Below, in pieces: positions 17,174-26,114 of a stretch of 64,000 nt of DNA; the stretch's first letter is position 1, and each line of letters starts with the position of its first letter. The stretch comes from Vibrio astriarenae. Lineage in GTDB: Bacteria; Pseudomonadota; Gammaproteobacteria; Enterobacterales; Vibrionaceae. The translations under genes and the position numbers were made by a program. The DNA lies in NCBI RefSeq assembly GCF_010587385.1, contig NZ_CP047476.1, positions 868,001-932,000 on the forward strand, in the 5' to 3' direction. The notes under the pieces were generated by a model. The model was not told the origin of the DNA. It was given only the letters and a program-made list of their open reading frames with translations, and did no database searches.

Positions 17174-17869
17174 ATGAAAAAAAGCAATAAGCGTGGAAAA
17201 AAATTTGGCAAGTTACTTTTAGCCGCCTCAATTATTTCAACATTAGCTAGTTTTTCCTCCTCTGCCGCATTCCTCGATTATCGCCAGGAGTATAAGCACG
17301 ATTCCGACGCTTGGGCTTCCAAAATAAAATTGGGCACTGGAATAGGAAATCACTTCTTTGGCGTTGAATCACAACAAAAGGGGCACATCTTTGATGGTTG
17401 GAAGGCGAATGTTAGTGAGTTCGAATATGGATACAGGCACCGTATTAACGAGAGTTGGAGGGTAATACCAGCCACACTAGTAACCTTCACCAACTCTGGA
17501 GTGACCTACAAGCCACAAGTACAAGTGCAATACTTTTTTGATACTGGGATTGTCACTAAGCTACGTTACCGCCATCAATTCAAAGACCTGGTGGATCAGG
17601 ATAATCAACAAACAAGCCAGATTACTGCAAATCTTGCGTACAACCACAATGCTTTCCAGTTTGAGTTATCAGGTAACTATTGGAAATCTCTCGATGATAT
17701 CGACATGTTTAACAATAAAGATTCAAACTGGGATGCAAACTTCAAGCTCGGATATAGAGAAAAAGACTGGAGTTTAAGACCGTATGTTGAACTGGGTAAC
17801 GTTTCTGTCAGTAGCAAAAGCAGCGATAGACAGCTAAGAAGTCGTGTTGGCCTGACTTATAGTTTCTAA
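17174..17869 (+). CDS. KdgM-family oligouronate porin
   Basis: 231 residues. A long basic signal peptide (MKKSNKRGKKFGKLLLAASI, continuing to SSSAA) precedes a mature part made of alternating amphipathic strands ending in RSRVGLTYSF, a C-terminal aromatic as in outer-membrane barrels. FLDYRQEYKHDSDAWASKIKLG at the mature start and EFEYGYRHRINESW match KdgM/NanC-type 12-stranded monomeric porins, which pass acidic oligosaccharides. It is the outer-membrane entry step of the locus. A terminator with stem AATTGCGC/GCGCAATT follows. Confidence 0.88.
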   Translation: MKKSNKRGKKFGKLLLAASIISTLASFSSSAAFLDYRQEYKHDSDAWASKIKLGTGIGNHFFGVESQQKGHIFDGWKANVSEFEYGYRHRINESWRVIPATLVTFTNSGVTYKPQVQVQYFFDTGIVTKLRYRHQFKDLVDQDNQQTSQITANLAYNHNAFQFELSGNYWKSLDDIDMFNNKDSNWDANFKLGYREKDWSLRPYVELGNVSVSSKSSDRQLRSRVGLTYSF

Positions 17870-17893
17870 GTAAGTAAACGTTTGAAACCGTAT

Positions 17894-17927
17894 AATTGCG
17901 CTTCGATCATCGTTGCGCAATTTTTTT
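17894..17927 (+). terminator. Rho-independent terminator after kdgM
   Basis: Stem AATTGCGC (17894-17901) and GCGCAATT (17915-17922), then a T-run to 17927. It marks the right end of the polysaccharide locus, about 60 nt before the attachment repeat. Confidence 0.85.
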
Positions 17928-17958
17928 GCGTCGACCGATTTCCCAAAGGCTGACATCA

Positions 17959-18189
17959 TTAAACCGAGGTCGTTATTTGTTTGATTGGAGCGTACACCGG
18001 GAATCGAACCCGGATCTCTTGTCCTCTGTAAAAAGGAACCCCATCGTTTACATAATCACTTTCAAAAATGCGTTTACTGGAAGTAAGTTCAGATAGTTCT
18101 CCCAAAGTATAAACATCCCAATCTATAGGGATAATTCCGACTTTAGTTTGCTTATATCCCTCGGGGATCACCTGTTCTAAAGTACTCAT
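17959..18189 (-). pseudogene. hsdS remnant (type I restriction specificity subunit, 5' stub)
   Basis: The start ATG at 18189 overlaps the hsdM stop as ATGA, the normal hsdMS coupling. The first ~57 residues are HsdS-like (QTKVGIIPIDWDVYTLGELSELTSS...YVNDGVPFYRGQEI). From 18016 the frame simply reads through the 32-bp tRNA repeat (RVRFPVYAP) and stops at 17959. The native subunit is about 400 residues or more, so the gene was cut exactly at the attachment sequence and cannot be functional. Confidence 0.85.
17985..18016 (-). repeat. Left attachment repeat: 3' fragment of tRNA-Gly
   Basis: 32 bp identical to 21094-21125. It corresponds to the T arm and 3' acceptor strand, including CCA, of the tRNA-Gly(TCC) gene. 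A fragment of this kind at the far side of an integrase gene is the usual trace of site-specific integration into a tRNA 3' end. Confidence 0.93.
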
Positions 18190-18656
18190 AGCGACCACTC
18201 CAAGCCCATTGCTTTCAAGTGACCTGCCACTTTATCGCTGAGTTCATCAACCGACTTAGATAGTTCTGGCATTGGTGTGCTGTATCGCTCTTCCAACTGC
18301 TTAACACGATTTGTCATTTTCTGAGTAACACGCTCAATTTGAGCTGTGATATTGGTTTGTAATGTCGCTAGCCATTTATCATCGACAATCAGCGCTTTCA
18401 CTTCATCAATAGTCATTTCAGGGTATTTATTGAATGTCGCTAAATCCAAGGCCTCTTGTGCTTCTTTAACCACTTTCTTGGCGGCAGCTTCAGCATTGAA
18501 TAGCTTCGTAGCTTGTTTAAGCGCTTTTAGTTCTTCGGCATCGGTAGCAAGTCTAGTTTGGGCTGCAACGCTGGCTTTGGTGATTTTGTCTTTATCGTTA
18601 ATTGCTTCTATCAATAAGCCATCTTCACCTGAACAATAGGTAATATGGATAAACAT
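18186..18656 (-). pseudogene. hsdM remnant (type I DNA methyltransferase, 3' end only)
   Basis: 156 residues in frame. From SGEDGLLIEAINDKDKITKAS onward it matches the coiled C-terminal tail typical of HsdM (KLFNAEAAAKKVVKEAQEALD, DEVKALIVDDKWLATLQTNITAQIERVTQKM). The catalytic domain (NPPF motif) is absent. Upstream the frame runs into unrelated sequence and a stop near 18714. It is a 5'-deleted relic that still overlaps hsdS by ATGA. Confidence 0.85.
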
Positions 18657-18828
18657 GACTATTCGGCGAACTTTAAGGCTTATCTGCCACCCTATCGGTG
18701 TCTTTCTGCTGGTTTAGTAGTAGAAGTGTCAATATTGCGCCAAACGTAGGGATTCCTCTTGAGTTGACTCAAAGTTAGTTGCGCCACAACTTGCTGGGCA
18801 CAAAGCACAAACACTTACATCGCTACAG

Positions 18829-19140
18829 CTAGTGCTTTGTCCTCTCTATTGCTAAACCAATTTGGCGCTCCACAAAGCTTAATACCCAATCCACATCTCG
18901 CTTTGAACGGTGGTTGTGACACTGGTACAGAACCTCCACGACACTATTTGCTACCATGTCCAGAAACAGATCTTCCCGCCAATACTGGTGCGGTAGCATG
19001 TAAGTTCGGCCTTTTAGTAAGAGATAAATTTCTGCTTTAGATTGCTTGATATCTTCAACTGTCATTTCGTCAAAGTAGTGACTTTGAATAACATCAAAGC
19101 AAAGACTTGTGCAATGCACAGCCAGAGGTGAATAGCTCAT
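18829..19140 (-). CDS. Hypothetical protein coupled to the integrase
   Basis: 103 residues, with its ATG overlapping the integrase stop codon (ATGA), so it is translationally coupled. Visible features are a hydrophobic/aromatic N-terminal half and EVLYQCHNHRSKRDVDWVLSFVERQIGLAIERTK at the C-terminus. No signal peptide or membrane segment. I do not recognise the family. Its position suggests an accessory role in the element's recombination or maintenance. Confidence 0.6.
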   Translation of the reverse strand: MSYSPLAVHCTSLCFDVIQSHYFDEMTVEDIKQSKAEIYLLLKGRTYMLPHQYWREDLFLDMVANSVVEVLYQCHNHRSKRDVDWVLSFVERQIGLAIERTKH

Positions 19141-20315
19141 AACTTACCTCCTGTTTGAAGAAATGCAGCAAAAGCACTACCATCTTGACGGGTGAGATTG
19201 GGGACATAACGAGAATAAACGCGGAACAGCATCGTTGTCGTTGTGTGCCCCATTTGGTTTGCAATCCACTCTGGAGATTCACCAGCGGCTAAAAGCAGCG
19301 TTGCAAACGTATGACGGGTTTGATAAGGGTTACGTGGCTTTATCCCAGCTCGTTCTAAAGCAGGATACCAAACTGAACGAGCAACGACGGCGTAATTAAG
19401 ATGGCGGTTTTGGGCATTAGTAAACACATATTTCAGTGTTCTATCAGCGCTAACCCAATGCTTTTCAAGGGCTTCTACGACCCTATCTGTAAGCTGAATC
19501 ACACGATATGAACCATCGGTTTTGAGCCCTTTCAATCGGCCACGCACAATACTTTGACTAACCGTGATGGTTTTGTTCTCGAGATCTACACCTTCCCACA
19601 TCAATCCATCAACTTCACCTGTTCTCATACCGGTAAAAAAGCGAGTTATGTAATAAGCGAGGTACTCTTCATCAACATGCTTTAGGAAGAGCTCCACTTC
19701 CTCTAATGAGAATGGGTCAACTTCCGTGCGACCTACTTTTAAGGCTTTGATATTCTTCCAGGCTGGGGTAAAGTCATAACGATCAGCGGCTTCATTAAGA
19801 ATCATCCTAAGCGGTGTCATTATGTGATTTATCCGTGATGGGCTTAAGAACTGCGCATTTCGTCCCGGTACTTTGGCGAGGAAGGAGCGAAACTGCATGA
19901 TTTGAGCCTTATTGATGGCGCTGATCCTTTTGTTGCCGAACGTCGGTAATAGGTATTTATTCAAGACGCCTTCAACATCTACGAGGTGACCGTGACTCCA
20001 TTCGACTTTCATCTCGGCCAACCATGTCTTGGCAAACTCTTTGAATAGTGGTGAATCTGGAGCATCAAAGTACTTCTCCGATTGTCTTTGCCTTTCCTTC
20101 AGGGCTTCAAACCTAGCTGCGTTTTTGCTACTTGGAAAATACTTTGAGTAATCAAAGCGATCAGTCACTATTTCTGCTTCTATTACCTTCAGCAACTTCG
20201 CTGCACGACGTCTGTTTACAGCATTATCAGCTAATTTCGTATACTCTCTACATCGTTGTCCTTTATATCGAAAATCAAAGAACAACAAACCTTGTCTTAC
20301 GTTAACGCTCCCCAT
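19137..20315 (-). CDS. Tyrosine recombinase / integrase
   Basis: 392 residues. An N-terminal arm-binding segment (VNVRQGLLFFDFRYKGQRCREY) is followed by a SAM-like core-binding domain (residues ~85-175) and the catalytic domain. The last carries the first Arg in RFFTGMRTGEVDGLMW, the H-x-x-R box in YQTRHTFATLLLAAG, the GHTTTTMLFRVYSRY end and the nucleophile Tyr in FRVYSRY. It appears intact. It should mediate recombination at the tRNA-Gly 3' end flanking this element, although the element around it is decayed. Confidence 0.95.
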   Translation of the reverse strand: MGSVNVRQGLLFFDFRYKGQRCREYTKLADNAVNRRRAAKLLKVIEAEIVTDRFDYSKYFPSSKNAARFEALKERQRQSEKYFDAPDSPLFKEFAKTWLAEMKVEWSHGHLVDVEGVLNKYLLPTFGNKRISAINKAQIMQFRSFLAKVPGRNAQFLSPSRINHIMTPLRMILNEAADRYDFTPAWKNIKALKVGRTEVDPFSLEEVELFLKHVDEEYLAYYITRFFTGMRTGEVDGLMWEGVDLENKTITVSQSIVRGRLKGLKTDGSYRVIQLTDRVVEALEKHWVSADRTLKYVFTNAQNRHLNYAVVARSVWYPALERAGIKPRNPYQTRHTFATLLLAAGESPEWIANQMGHTTTTMLFRVYSRYVPNLTRQDGSAFAAFLQTGGKL

Positions 20316-20328
20316 ATCAAGCCCCTCT

Positions 20329-20538
20329 TTATTTCAGTAACATCGTTTCTATGCACACACCGTTAAGCATTTCTTCTTCGATGCGTTCCCATATAAACAA
20401 AATTTTCCGTCCACCAAATGGTCGAATATAGTGAACCCCCTCAAATAACACGTTATCTTTGAGTTGTTCACGTATGACACGTGCGTCATACTTGATGACA
20501 GAAGAAAGCTCTTCCGTTGTGAGATAGGTATATGCCAT
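20329..20538 (-). CDS. Small DNA-binding protein, excisionase/AlpA-like
   Basis: 69 residues from the ATG at 20538, chosen because AGGA lies 7 nt before it (an ATG at 20544 would overlap the ribosome site). The sequence (LTTEELSSVIKYDARVIREQLKDNVLFEGVHYIRPFGGRKILFIWERIEEEML) has a winged-helix-like excisionase pattern. It lies 13 nt upstream of the integrase on the same strand, the usual place for a recombination directionality factor. Confidence 0.7.
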   Translation of the reverse strand: MAYTYLTTEELSSVIKYDARVIREQLKDNVLFEGVHYIRPFGGRKILFIWERIEEEMLNGVCIETMLLK

Positions 20539-20655
20539 AATCATTTCCTGTCTTATTCGCTACATTTTGTAGCTCTAGCGAAACATTAAGATACAAAAGA
20601 TTACCTGTCAACACCATTTTTGTATCTTTAGGGAAACATATTAGGTCTTAAAAGT

Positions 20656-20868
20656 ATGATAAAGTGCCATCTTTCCACACTACTGGGTGCTCGAAAACTC
20701 AAAATTTCTGACGTTGTTAGAGACACAGGAATCAACCGCAGTACAGTAAACCGCCTATTTCATGAAACAAACAATCGTATAGATTTCGATACCCTCGAAA
20801 AGTTGTGTGTCTACTTAGAGTGCAGTGTGGGTGAGTTGTTGGAATTGGTTTCAGATGACAACGACTAG
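20656..20868 (+). CDS. Cro/CI-type helix-turn-helix regulator of the element
   Basis: 70 residues, nearly all an XRE-family HTH: LSTLLGARKLKISDVVRDTGINRSTVNRLFHETNNRIDFDTLEKLCVYLECSVGELLEL. It is divergent from the excisionase-integrase genes, with a shared 117-nt promoter region, and probably represses them. Size and layout match small regulators of integrative elements. Confidence 0.85.
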   Translation: MIKCHLSTLLGARKLKISDVVRDTGINRSTVNRLFHETNNRIDFDTLEKLCVYLECSVGELLELVSDDND

Positions 20869-21093
20869 TTTCGAATTAACTGGGGTAATAGTAGGCTGAC
20901 AACTAGGCCATTTAGTACGAGTTAACACCATATCTACCTGAAAAGTACTATGGTCTAGATTTGGTCTCAAAATGGTCTCAGTGCACGGGAATTGGTTAAG
21001 AAATCTTTAATAATAGCTTTAAGCTGAAGAATTATGGCTGTGCTAATGCTTTGATAGAAATTATGTTTTGGGGAGTTACTGAAGATAATTAAC

Positions 21094-21169
<76 letters not shown>

Positions 21170-21364
21170 TTCGTCGTGGGACGAGGTTTAATATGCCACA
21201 GCTGGAGAAAAAGAAAAGCCCTAAATCGCCCCATAGTGACTGACTGCGTATCTTTTCGTCACTTTGCGCAATTTATCCACTATGTCTATGTTATCTCTTG
21301 AAATTAATGGGATCTACATCTCATAGCCTACACCGTATTTTTGCAGCGATAGAACATTAGGCTG

Positions 21365-21393
21365 CTGGGTGCTAGCTAAGCACTAACACCCAG
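21365..21393 (-). terminator. Hairpin downstream of the sugar operon
   Basis: CTGGGTG (21365-21371) and CACCCAG (21387-21393), with an internal GTGCT/AGCAC pairing. It lies 10 nt beyond the dehydrogenase stop and probably ends or stabilises that transcript. No T-run. Confidence 0.45.
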
Positions 21394-21403
21394 ATAATCA
21401 TAA

Positions 21404-22525
21404 TTACTCGTTTACGGTAATCACTTTAATCCCTTCCATACGGATATTCGTCTCGACTGCTTCTGTGATCTCATCTAATGCAAACTCATGCGTGACCAGT
21501 TTTTCTATCGGAAGGCCGATACTCTTAATGCCCTTCATACACTCAATCGCATTAGGGTAGTCTTCGGGGCTATAGGCCCACGACCCCACCATAGTGATCT
21601 CTTTATTACAGATATCAATGTGTGGATTAAACGATGTCTCTCCGTTGTTGACAAAGAAGCCGACTTCACACAACCCGCCACCACGTTCAATTAACTTGAA
21701 AATAGTTGATGCTGCTGTTGGTACACCAGTACATTGGAACGCAAACTTCGCACCACGCCCCTTGGTCAACGATTGCACTTTTGCAACCAGGTCATCAGTG
21801 GAATCAAAATCCATAAAGTTAACTACTTCCGTTGCTCCCAGCTCTTTCGCCAGCTCAAGCCTTGACGCTTGACCATCCACCGCAATGATATTCTGAACAC
21901 CTAGGGTTTTCAGTACCGCTATAACTGACAAGCCAATTGGACCTGCTCCTTGAATCACGACTGGTGACGCAAAATTAAGCAAGTTAGTCGTCTTTGCTCG
22001 CTCGACTGCATGAACGGCAACTGCTACAGGCTCAATCAAAATACGCTCTTTTAACGAAAACTCTGATACGTTAAACAGTGTTGAGCCTGGTTTAATCACA
22101 AGGTAATCACCAAACCAACCGTTAAAACGGTTTTCCGGCTGGTCTCCCATCAAGCCATAGCAGCCCATATTTTCGCACAGATTAGTTCGTGCCGGCGTGG
22201 ATTTGCATGGTTCACACTCACCGCATGGAATAATACTAGTGATAATTTTTGAGCCAACTTCAAGTGCTTTGCCCGTGGTATCTGTCTTGAAGTTTTTACC
22301 TAGTTTGACAATTTTACCTGTGCCCTCGTGACCCAGAACAATGGGCATCACACCAAAAGGATCATTACGGTATTCATGCACGTCGGTGCCACAGACACCA
22401 CACCCTTCTACTTTAACTAGGATTTCATCATCTTGAATATCTGGCAATGGGTAGTGTTTGAACTCAAACGTTTTTAAGTCAGTGAGTACGGCGACCTTGG
22501 CCTTTTCTGGTACTGCAATCGTCAT
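21404..22525 (-). CDS. Zinc-dependent medium-chain alcohol/polyol dehydrogenase
   Basis: 373 residues from the ATG at 22525 (AGAGAG just upstream; a TTG at 22531 is less likely). The GroES-like domain carries the catalytic zinc site (GCGVCGTD, GHEGTGKIV). The structural zinc cysteines are in CGECEPCKSTPARTNLC. The Rossmann part has VVIQGAGPIGLSVIAVLKTLGVQNIIAVD, a glycine motif followed by Asp that favours NAD+. Such enzymes oxidise sorbitol, threonine or other polyols, and the substrate here is not evident. It is last in the operon, 122 nt after the aldolase. Confidence 0.88.
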   Translation of the reverse strand: MTIAVPEKAKVAVLTDLKTFEFKHYPLPDIQDDEILVKVEGCGVCGTDVHEYRNDPFGVMPIVLGHEGTGKIVKLGKNFKTDTTGKALEVGSKIITSIIPCGECEPCKSTPARTNLCENMGCYGLMGDQPENRFNGWFGDYLVIKPGSTLFNVSEFSLKERILIEPVAVAVHAVERAKTTNLLNFASPVVIQGAGPIGLSVIAVLKTLGVQNIIAVDGQASRLELAKELGATEVVNFMDFDSTDDLVAKVQSLTKGRGAKFAFQCTGVPTAASTIFKLIERGGGLCEVGFFVNNGETSFNPHIDICNKEITMVGSWAYSPEDYPNAIECMKGIKSIGLPIEKLVTHEFALDEITEAVETNIRMEGIKVITVNE

Positions 22526-22647
22526 GATCAATCTCTCTTTTCTATAGTTTAAGCAAAGCTCTCCCCTCCATAGTGAAATGGTTCAAAAAGAGCATCGCAG
22601 GAAATGGTTGCCCAGCGCAAAGTCAGCACCGGGCAATTAGAAAGGAA

Positions 22648-23490
22648 TTACAAGTGAGGGTTCACTGCTTTAAGGCGATCAAGAACAACCGCTTGAACTT
22701 CCGGAATCACCTCTTTCATAATAAATGGTGGGTACGCTGATTGAACATCTTTGTTGATACGCGTATGAGCCTCTCGCATATAGGTCGTATGGACAATCGT
22801 ACCTATGTTGATCTTAGCAATGCCCATTGTGATGGCCTTTTGAATATCTTCGTCGGCAATGCCGGTACCACCATGAAGCACCAAAGGGTTTGGCACCGCA
22901 TTCGCAATCGCTTGAAGACGTTCAAAATGGATCTTTGGTGTTGTTGGCGTAAAGCCATGTGCTGTACCGATACCTACCGCGACAATGTTTGGGCCAGCCT
23001 CTTCACAAAGTGCAATCACATCGGCCACACTTGCAAGATAGTCATCTTCACTTTGCACGACCACATCGCGGCCCATAATTTTACCGATTTCAGCTTCAAC
23101 AGTGACACCCGCGCTTCGGGCATAATCAACAACTTCACGTGTCATTTGAATGTTCGTTTTCAAATCATGGTGTGAACCATCAATCATTACTGAGTCATAG
23201 CCATCATCGATTGCCTGCTTACATAGGTCTACCGATGTACTGTGGTCTAAGTGGAGGTATATTTTGTTATTTGCAATCTTCTCAAAACCATCAACCATTT
23301 TACGGCAGAGGTAAGTACCATTTAGCTCTGCAACTGGTGGGTATGTCATCGCCATAAAAGGCAGATCGAGCTCATTGGCCGCCAAAGCAACAGCATGTAG
23401 ATCATAAATATCATTAATATTGAAACCCGCTAAACAGCGTTTTTCCGTGCGATATTGATTAAGCAATGAAGTGAGATTCGTTGTCATCAT
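22648..23490 (-). CDS. Class II fructose/tagatose-bisphosphate-type aldolase
   Basis: 280 residues. Catalytic Asp82 and zinc ligand His83 are in YLHLDHSTS, with His178 in GIGTAHGF and His206 in VLHGGTG, which match the class II zinc triad. DGYDSVMIDGSHHDLKTNI and GIAKINIGT give the phosphate-binding and loop motifs. Class II aldolases split ketose-1-phosphates or bisphosphates to DHAP plus an aldehyde. Its neighbours (isomerase and PfkB kinase) imply it cleaves a phosphorylated ketose made from an aldose. It starts 22 nt after the isomerase stop. Confidence 0.9.
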   Translation of the reverse strand: MMTTNLTSLLNQYRTEKRCLAGFNINDIYDLHAVALAANELDLPFMAMTYPPVAELNGTYLCRKMVDGFEKIANNKIYLHLDHSTSVDLCKQAIDDGYDSVMIDGSHHDLKTNIQMTREVVDYARSAGVTVEAEIGKIMGRDVVVQSEDDYLASVADVIALCEEAGPNIVAVGIGTAHGFTPTTPKIHFERLQAIANAVPNPLVLHGGTGIADEDIQKAITMGIAKINIGTIVHTTYMREAHTRINKDVQSAYPPFIMKEVIPEVQAVVLDRLKAVNPHL

Positions 23491-23512
23491 TGGTTCCTAT
23501 TCATCTCTTAGA

Positions 23513-25027
23513 TTAAAAATCGAGTTTTTTTGGCAGACCGCGGCCCGTGGTTTTGGCTTCAGCTGGCGCTAGCTCATTGACGTCGACCCAGTAATTGAAC
23601 TCACGAAGGGTCTCCATTAAATGACCACGAGCAACAACCCAGTGATGGTCCATACCATGATTCATGATTGAGCCAGCAATAGATTTAGAACACAGAGTGC
23701 TTGGAGCAACTTCACCATAGCAACCACGATAGCGCATAGGTGATTCAACAATATCGCCTTCAAAAGCAAATATCGTTGATGCATGTGGATACTGATACTT
23801 CGCTATAGTGACCGGGCCAGTTTCCTGCAGGAACTCAAACAACATACCGTAAGAGGTTTCTGGGTCGTAATTGTCTAAAATACTGTGGTTACGTACTTCA
23901 AGCTGTGTACCTTCGCGCATCAACTTTGTCGCAGTACCGCCACAGTGCCACATACCGACTCTGTTCTCCGCATGATTAACGAAAGAGAAATCCATCAACG
24001 TCGGCAAGCCTTTGCTCATTGTCAGTTCATTGAATATCACCATGGTCAGCAACGCCCCCATGTCTGATTCATCAGCAACGGGCAGACCAAGATCTTGCAC
24101 TAGAGCGCCTGCACCATCACCAGAGATACCGTAGTTATCAAATAGCTCTGGCCAGTTCTTAAGAGCAACGCCCACATACCCATTTTGATTAGCGTAGTCG
24201 ACTATCGCGAGTGACAATCGTACCGACTTCAGCACCTCGTCATATTTAACGAAGTTCTCTTTCACCATTGGTGACGACAGTAGCTTATCAACAATAGGAT
24301 TAAGTTCTTCTTCTGTGTATTTTTGCTCTCCATGAAGCCAAACGGTGTGCATATCAATACGGTCTACCGCCAAACCAAAGTGTTTAGCGATCGACATTTC
24401 ATTAAGCTCGCAATCATAGAAACCAGGAACTCGCATTCCTCCAATCATCAAGATTTTTGCGTGTTTTAGGCGTGCTTTTGCAGATACCGCACTGATAAAG
24501 CGCCCCAAAGACTCATTGAGGCTTTCCGCTCCCGGCTCTTCAAAAATCCAAGAGTATTTCACTTCCATATTGGATAGGTTGTTTAACAGGAAGTTCTGAC
24601 CACACAAGCGATTCGCCGTTAGGCTTCCACCAATGGTTTCAGTATGCGACCAACTCAATACGGGAACATCGTGGTCCGCCAGCCAAGTTGCTAACGCCAG
24701 AGCCAAATCACCCTGAATATAGGAGGCTTGGTAAACCACCAAAGCTTTCATGCCACCAGCGTAGTAACGCTCGAGGAGTTCAAGCATCTCCTCTTTAGTC
24801 TGAATCGGCTCTTTTTCTGCCAGCATCGAGTTGTATTCGGTAAATACATTTTTAACATCACTCACCGCTTGGCTGTATGACTGCTTCGCTTTTTCCCAAT
24901 CGAAATGAAGTTCAAAACCAATCCCAATAAAACCTACTGGCACGTCTTTTCTTGGCGCCTTTGGCGCAACAAGTGGCTTCATTTGCTCTTCTAGAAGACC
25001 GACTCTTTCATTGAATTGAATACTCAT
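23513..25027 (-). CDS. L-fucose/L-arabinose isomerase-family sugar isomerase
   Basis: 504 residues from the ATG at 25027 (GTAGG about 9 nt upstream). It shows the three-domain FucI layout: an N-terminal Rossmann-like part (PVGFIGIGFELHFDWEKA, VVYQASYIQGDLALALATWL), a middle part with SGDGAGALVQDLGLPVADESDMGALLTM carrying likely Mn2+ ligands, and a C-terminal part with MWHCGGTA and ESPMRYRGCYGE. Family members interconvert aldoses and ketoses (L-fucose, D-arabinose, and the sulfoquinovose isomerases of some sulfoglycolytic pathways). It is divergent enough that I do not name a substrate. It follows the kinase by 12 nt. Confidence 0.82.
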   Translation of the reverse strand: MSIQFNERVGLLEEQMKPLVAPKAPRKDVPVGFIGIGFELHFDWEKAKQSYSQAVSDVKNVFTEYNSMLAEKEPIQTKEEMLELLERYYAGGMKALVVYQASYIQGDLALALATWLADHDVPVLSWSHTETIGGSLTANRLCGQNFLLNNLSNMEVKYSWIFEEPGAESLNESLGRFISAVSAKARLKHAKILMIGGMRVPGFYDCELNEMSIAKHFGLAVDRIDMHTVWLHGEQKYTEEELNPIVDKLLSSPMVKENFVKYDEVLKSVRLSLAIVDYANQNGYVGVALKNWPELFDNYGISGDGAGALVQDLGLPVADESDMGALLTMVIFNELTMSKGLPTLMDFSFVNHAENRVGMWHCGGTATKLMREGTQLEVRNHSILDNYDPETSYGMLFEFLQETGPVTIAKYQYPHASTIFAFEGDIVESPMRYRGCYGEVAPSTLCSKSIAGSIMNHGMDHHWVVARGHLMETLREFNYWVDVNELAPAEAKTTGRGLPKKLDF

Positions 25028-25039
25028 TGGCAATACCTA

Positions 25040-25945
25040 CTATTTGTAATTTTGGATAAATTTTTCGACATCTTGCGCACTTGGGAAAGACGTGCGGCCA
25101 CCAAAATGGGTAGCGACAATCGCTGCGAAAGCAGCAGCAAATTGCATTCTTTTGACGAGATCGTAGCCTTCAAGAAGACCAAAAGCGTAAGCCGCGTGAT
25201 ACGCATCACCACAGCCTGTAGTATCCACAACAGCGACTTCAAAGCATGCTTGATGAACAATCCCGGAAGGCGTTGCGGCCCAACTGCCATTGGCCCCATC
25301 TGTAATCACAACTTGAGCTTCCGTAATGGCACTCAGATTGCGTAAACAGGCTTCCGGGCTCTCTTTTTGAGCCAAGAACTGAGCCGCCTCCAATGGCAAA
25401 ATAACGTGCTCACCGAGCTTTAACATGGTGGTAAGCTGCGTATGATCGCCGGCTTCGATATCAATGACGGATGGAATTCCACGTTGCTTCGCTTGTTTTA
25501 GAAGTGCGATATTACCTTTGACATCATAGCCATCGACATAGAGCAATCTCGTTTCAGCTAACCACTGAGGGTCAATGTCTGCGGGAGTCAGTGCTCTGTA
25601 CCCTTGAGTGGTGTAGAACACGGTACGTTCTGCAGTTTTTGGGTCCACTTCAACCAGTGCCGTGGCGGGAATAGCGGCTGAATCATGAAGGAAAAGACTG
25701 GTATCGACACCACAACGCTCAAGCTCAGAACGCGCAATGTCGCTTTGGGCATTGTCTCCTAAGAATCCGACATACGCGGTTTTCAATCCCAAAGAGGCCA
25801 TGCCACAGGCACCATTTCCGGCAGGTGCACCGCCTTGAATCATGATGTTGTCAACTTCATGCTTGCTGCCATGAGTGTATTTCTCTGGCAAAGTCACGAG
25901 TAGGTCGACAACGTTCAAACCAGACACAATAACGTCAAAGCTCAT
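25040..25945 (-). CDS. PfkB-family carbohydrate kinase
   Basis: 301 residues, typical for ribokinase/PfkB proteins. MIQGGAPAGNGACGMASLGLKTAYVGFLGD near residue 35 is the PfkB N-terminal signature. VVDTTGCGDAYHAAYAFGLLEG is the C-terminal ATP/anion-hole motif with the catalytic Asp. GGAG lies 9 nt before the ATG. It is first in the four-gene operon and most simply phosphorylates the ketose from the isomerase before aldol cleavage. It is divergent from the AraC-family gene across 169 nt. Confidence 0.9.
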   Translation of the reverse strand: MSFDVIVSGLNVVDLLVTLPEKYTHGSKHEVDNIMIQGGAPAGNGACGMASLGLKTAYVGFLGDNAQSDIARSELERCGVDTSLFLHDSAAIPATALVEVDPKTAERTVFYTTQGYRALTPADIDPQWLAETRLLYVDGYDVKGNIALLKQAKQRGIPSVIDIEAGDHTQLTTMLKLGEHVILPLEAAQFLAQKESPEACLRNLSAITEAQVVITDGANGSWAATPSGIVHQACFEVAVVDTTGCGDAYHAAYAFGLLEGYDLVKRMQFAAAFAAIVATHFGGRTSFPSAQDVEKFIQNYK

Positions 25946-26114
25946 TGTGGTTTACTCCGTGTAAAACTGTGATTAAGTACAGAAATACTAAGAGCAAATT
26001 TGTGTTTGTTTTAAACACTGAGTTAGTTTGGTTATGTACTATTTTTCCCTAAATATCTTATATCGTCGCTTGGTTCGGGAAAATTAGAGCCTGATCATAG
26101 TTTTGGAGCCCGAT

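Noticed and set aside
16996..17190. Open frame of 64 codons before kdgM
   Set aside because: It begins inside the strong hairpin at 16977-17013, has no ribosome site and overlaps the kdgM start. The region is better read as a leader.
21404..25945. Firm assignment of the sugar operon to sulfoquinovose degradation
   Set aside because: Isomerase, kinase and aldolase types would fit, but there is no sulfolactaldehyde reductase, no sulfoquinovosidase and no adjacent exporter, and the family labels alone do not identify the sugar.
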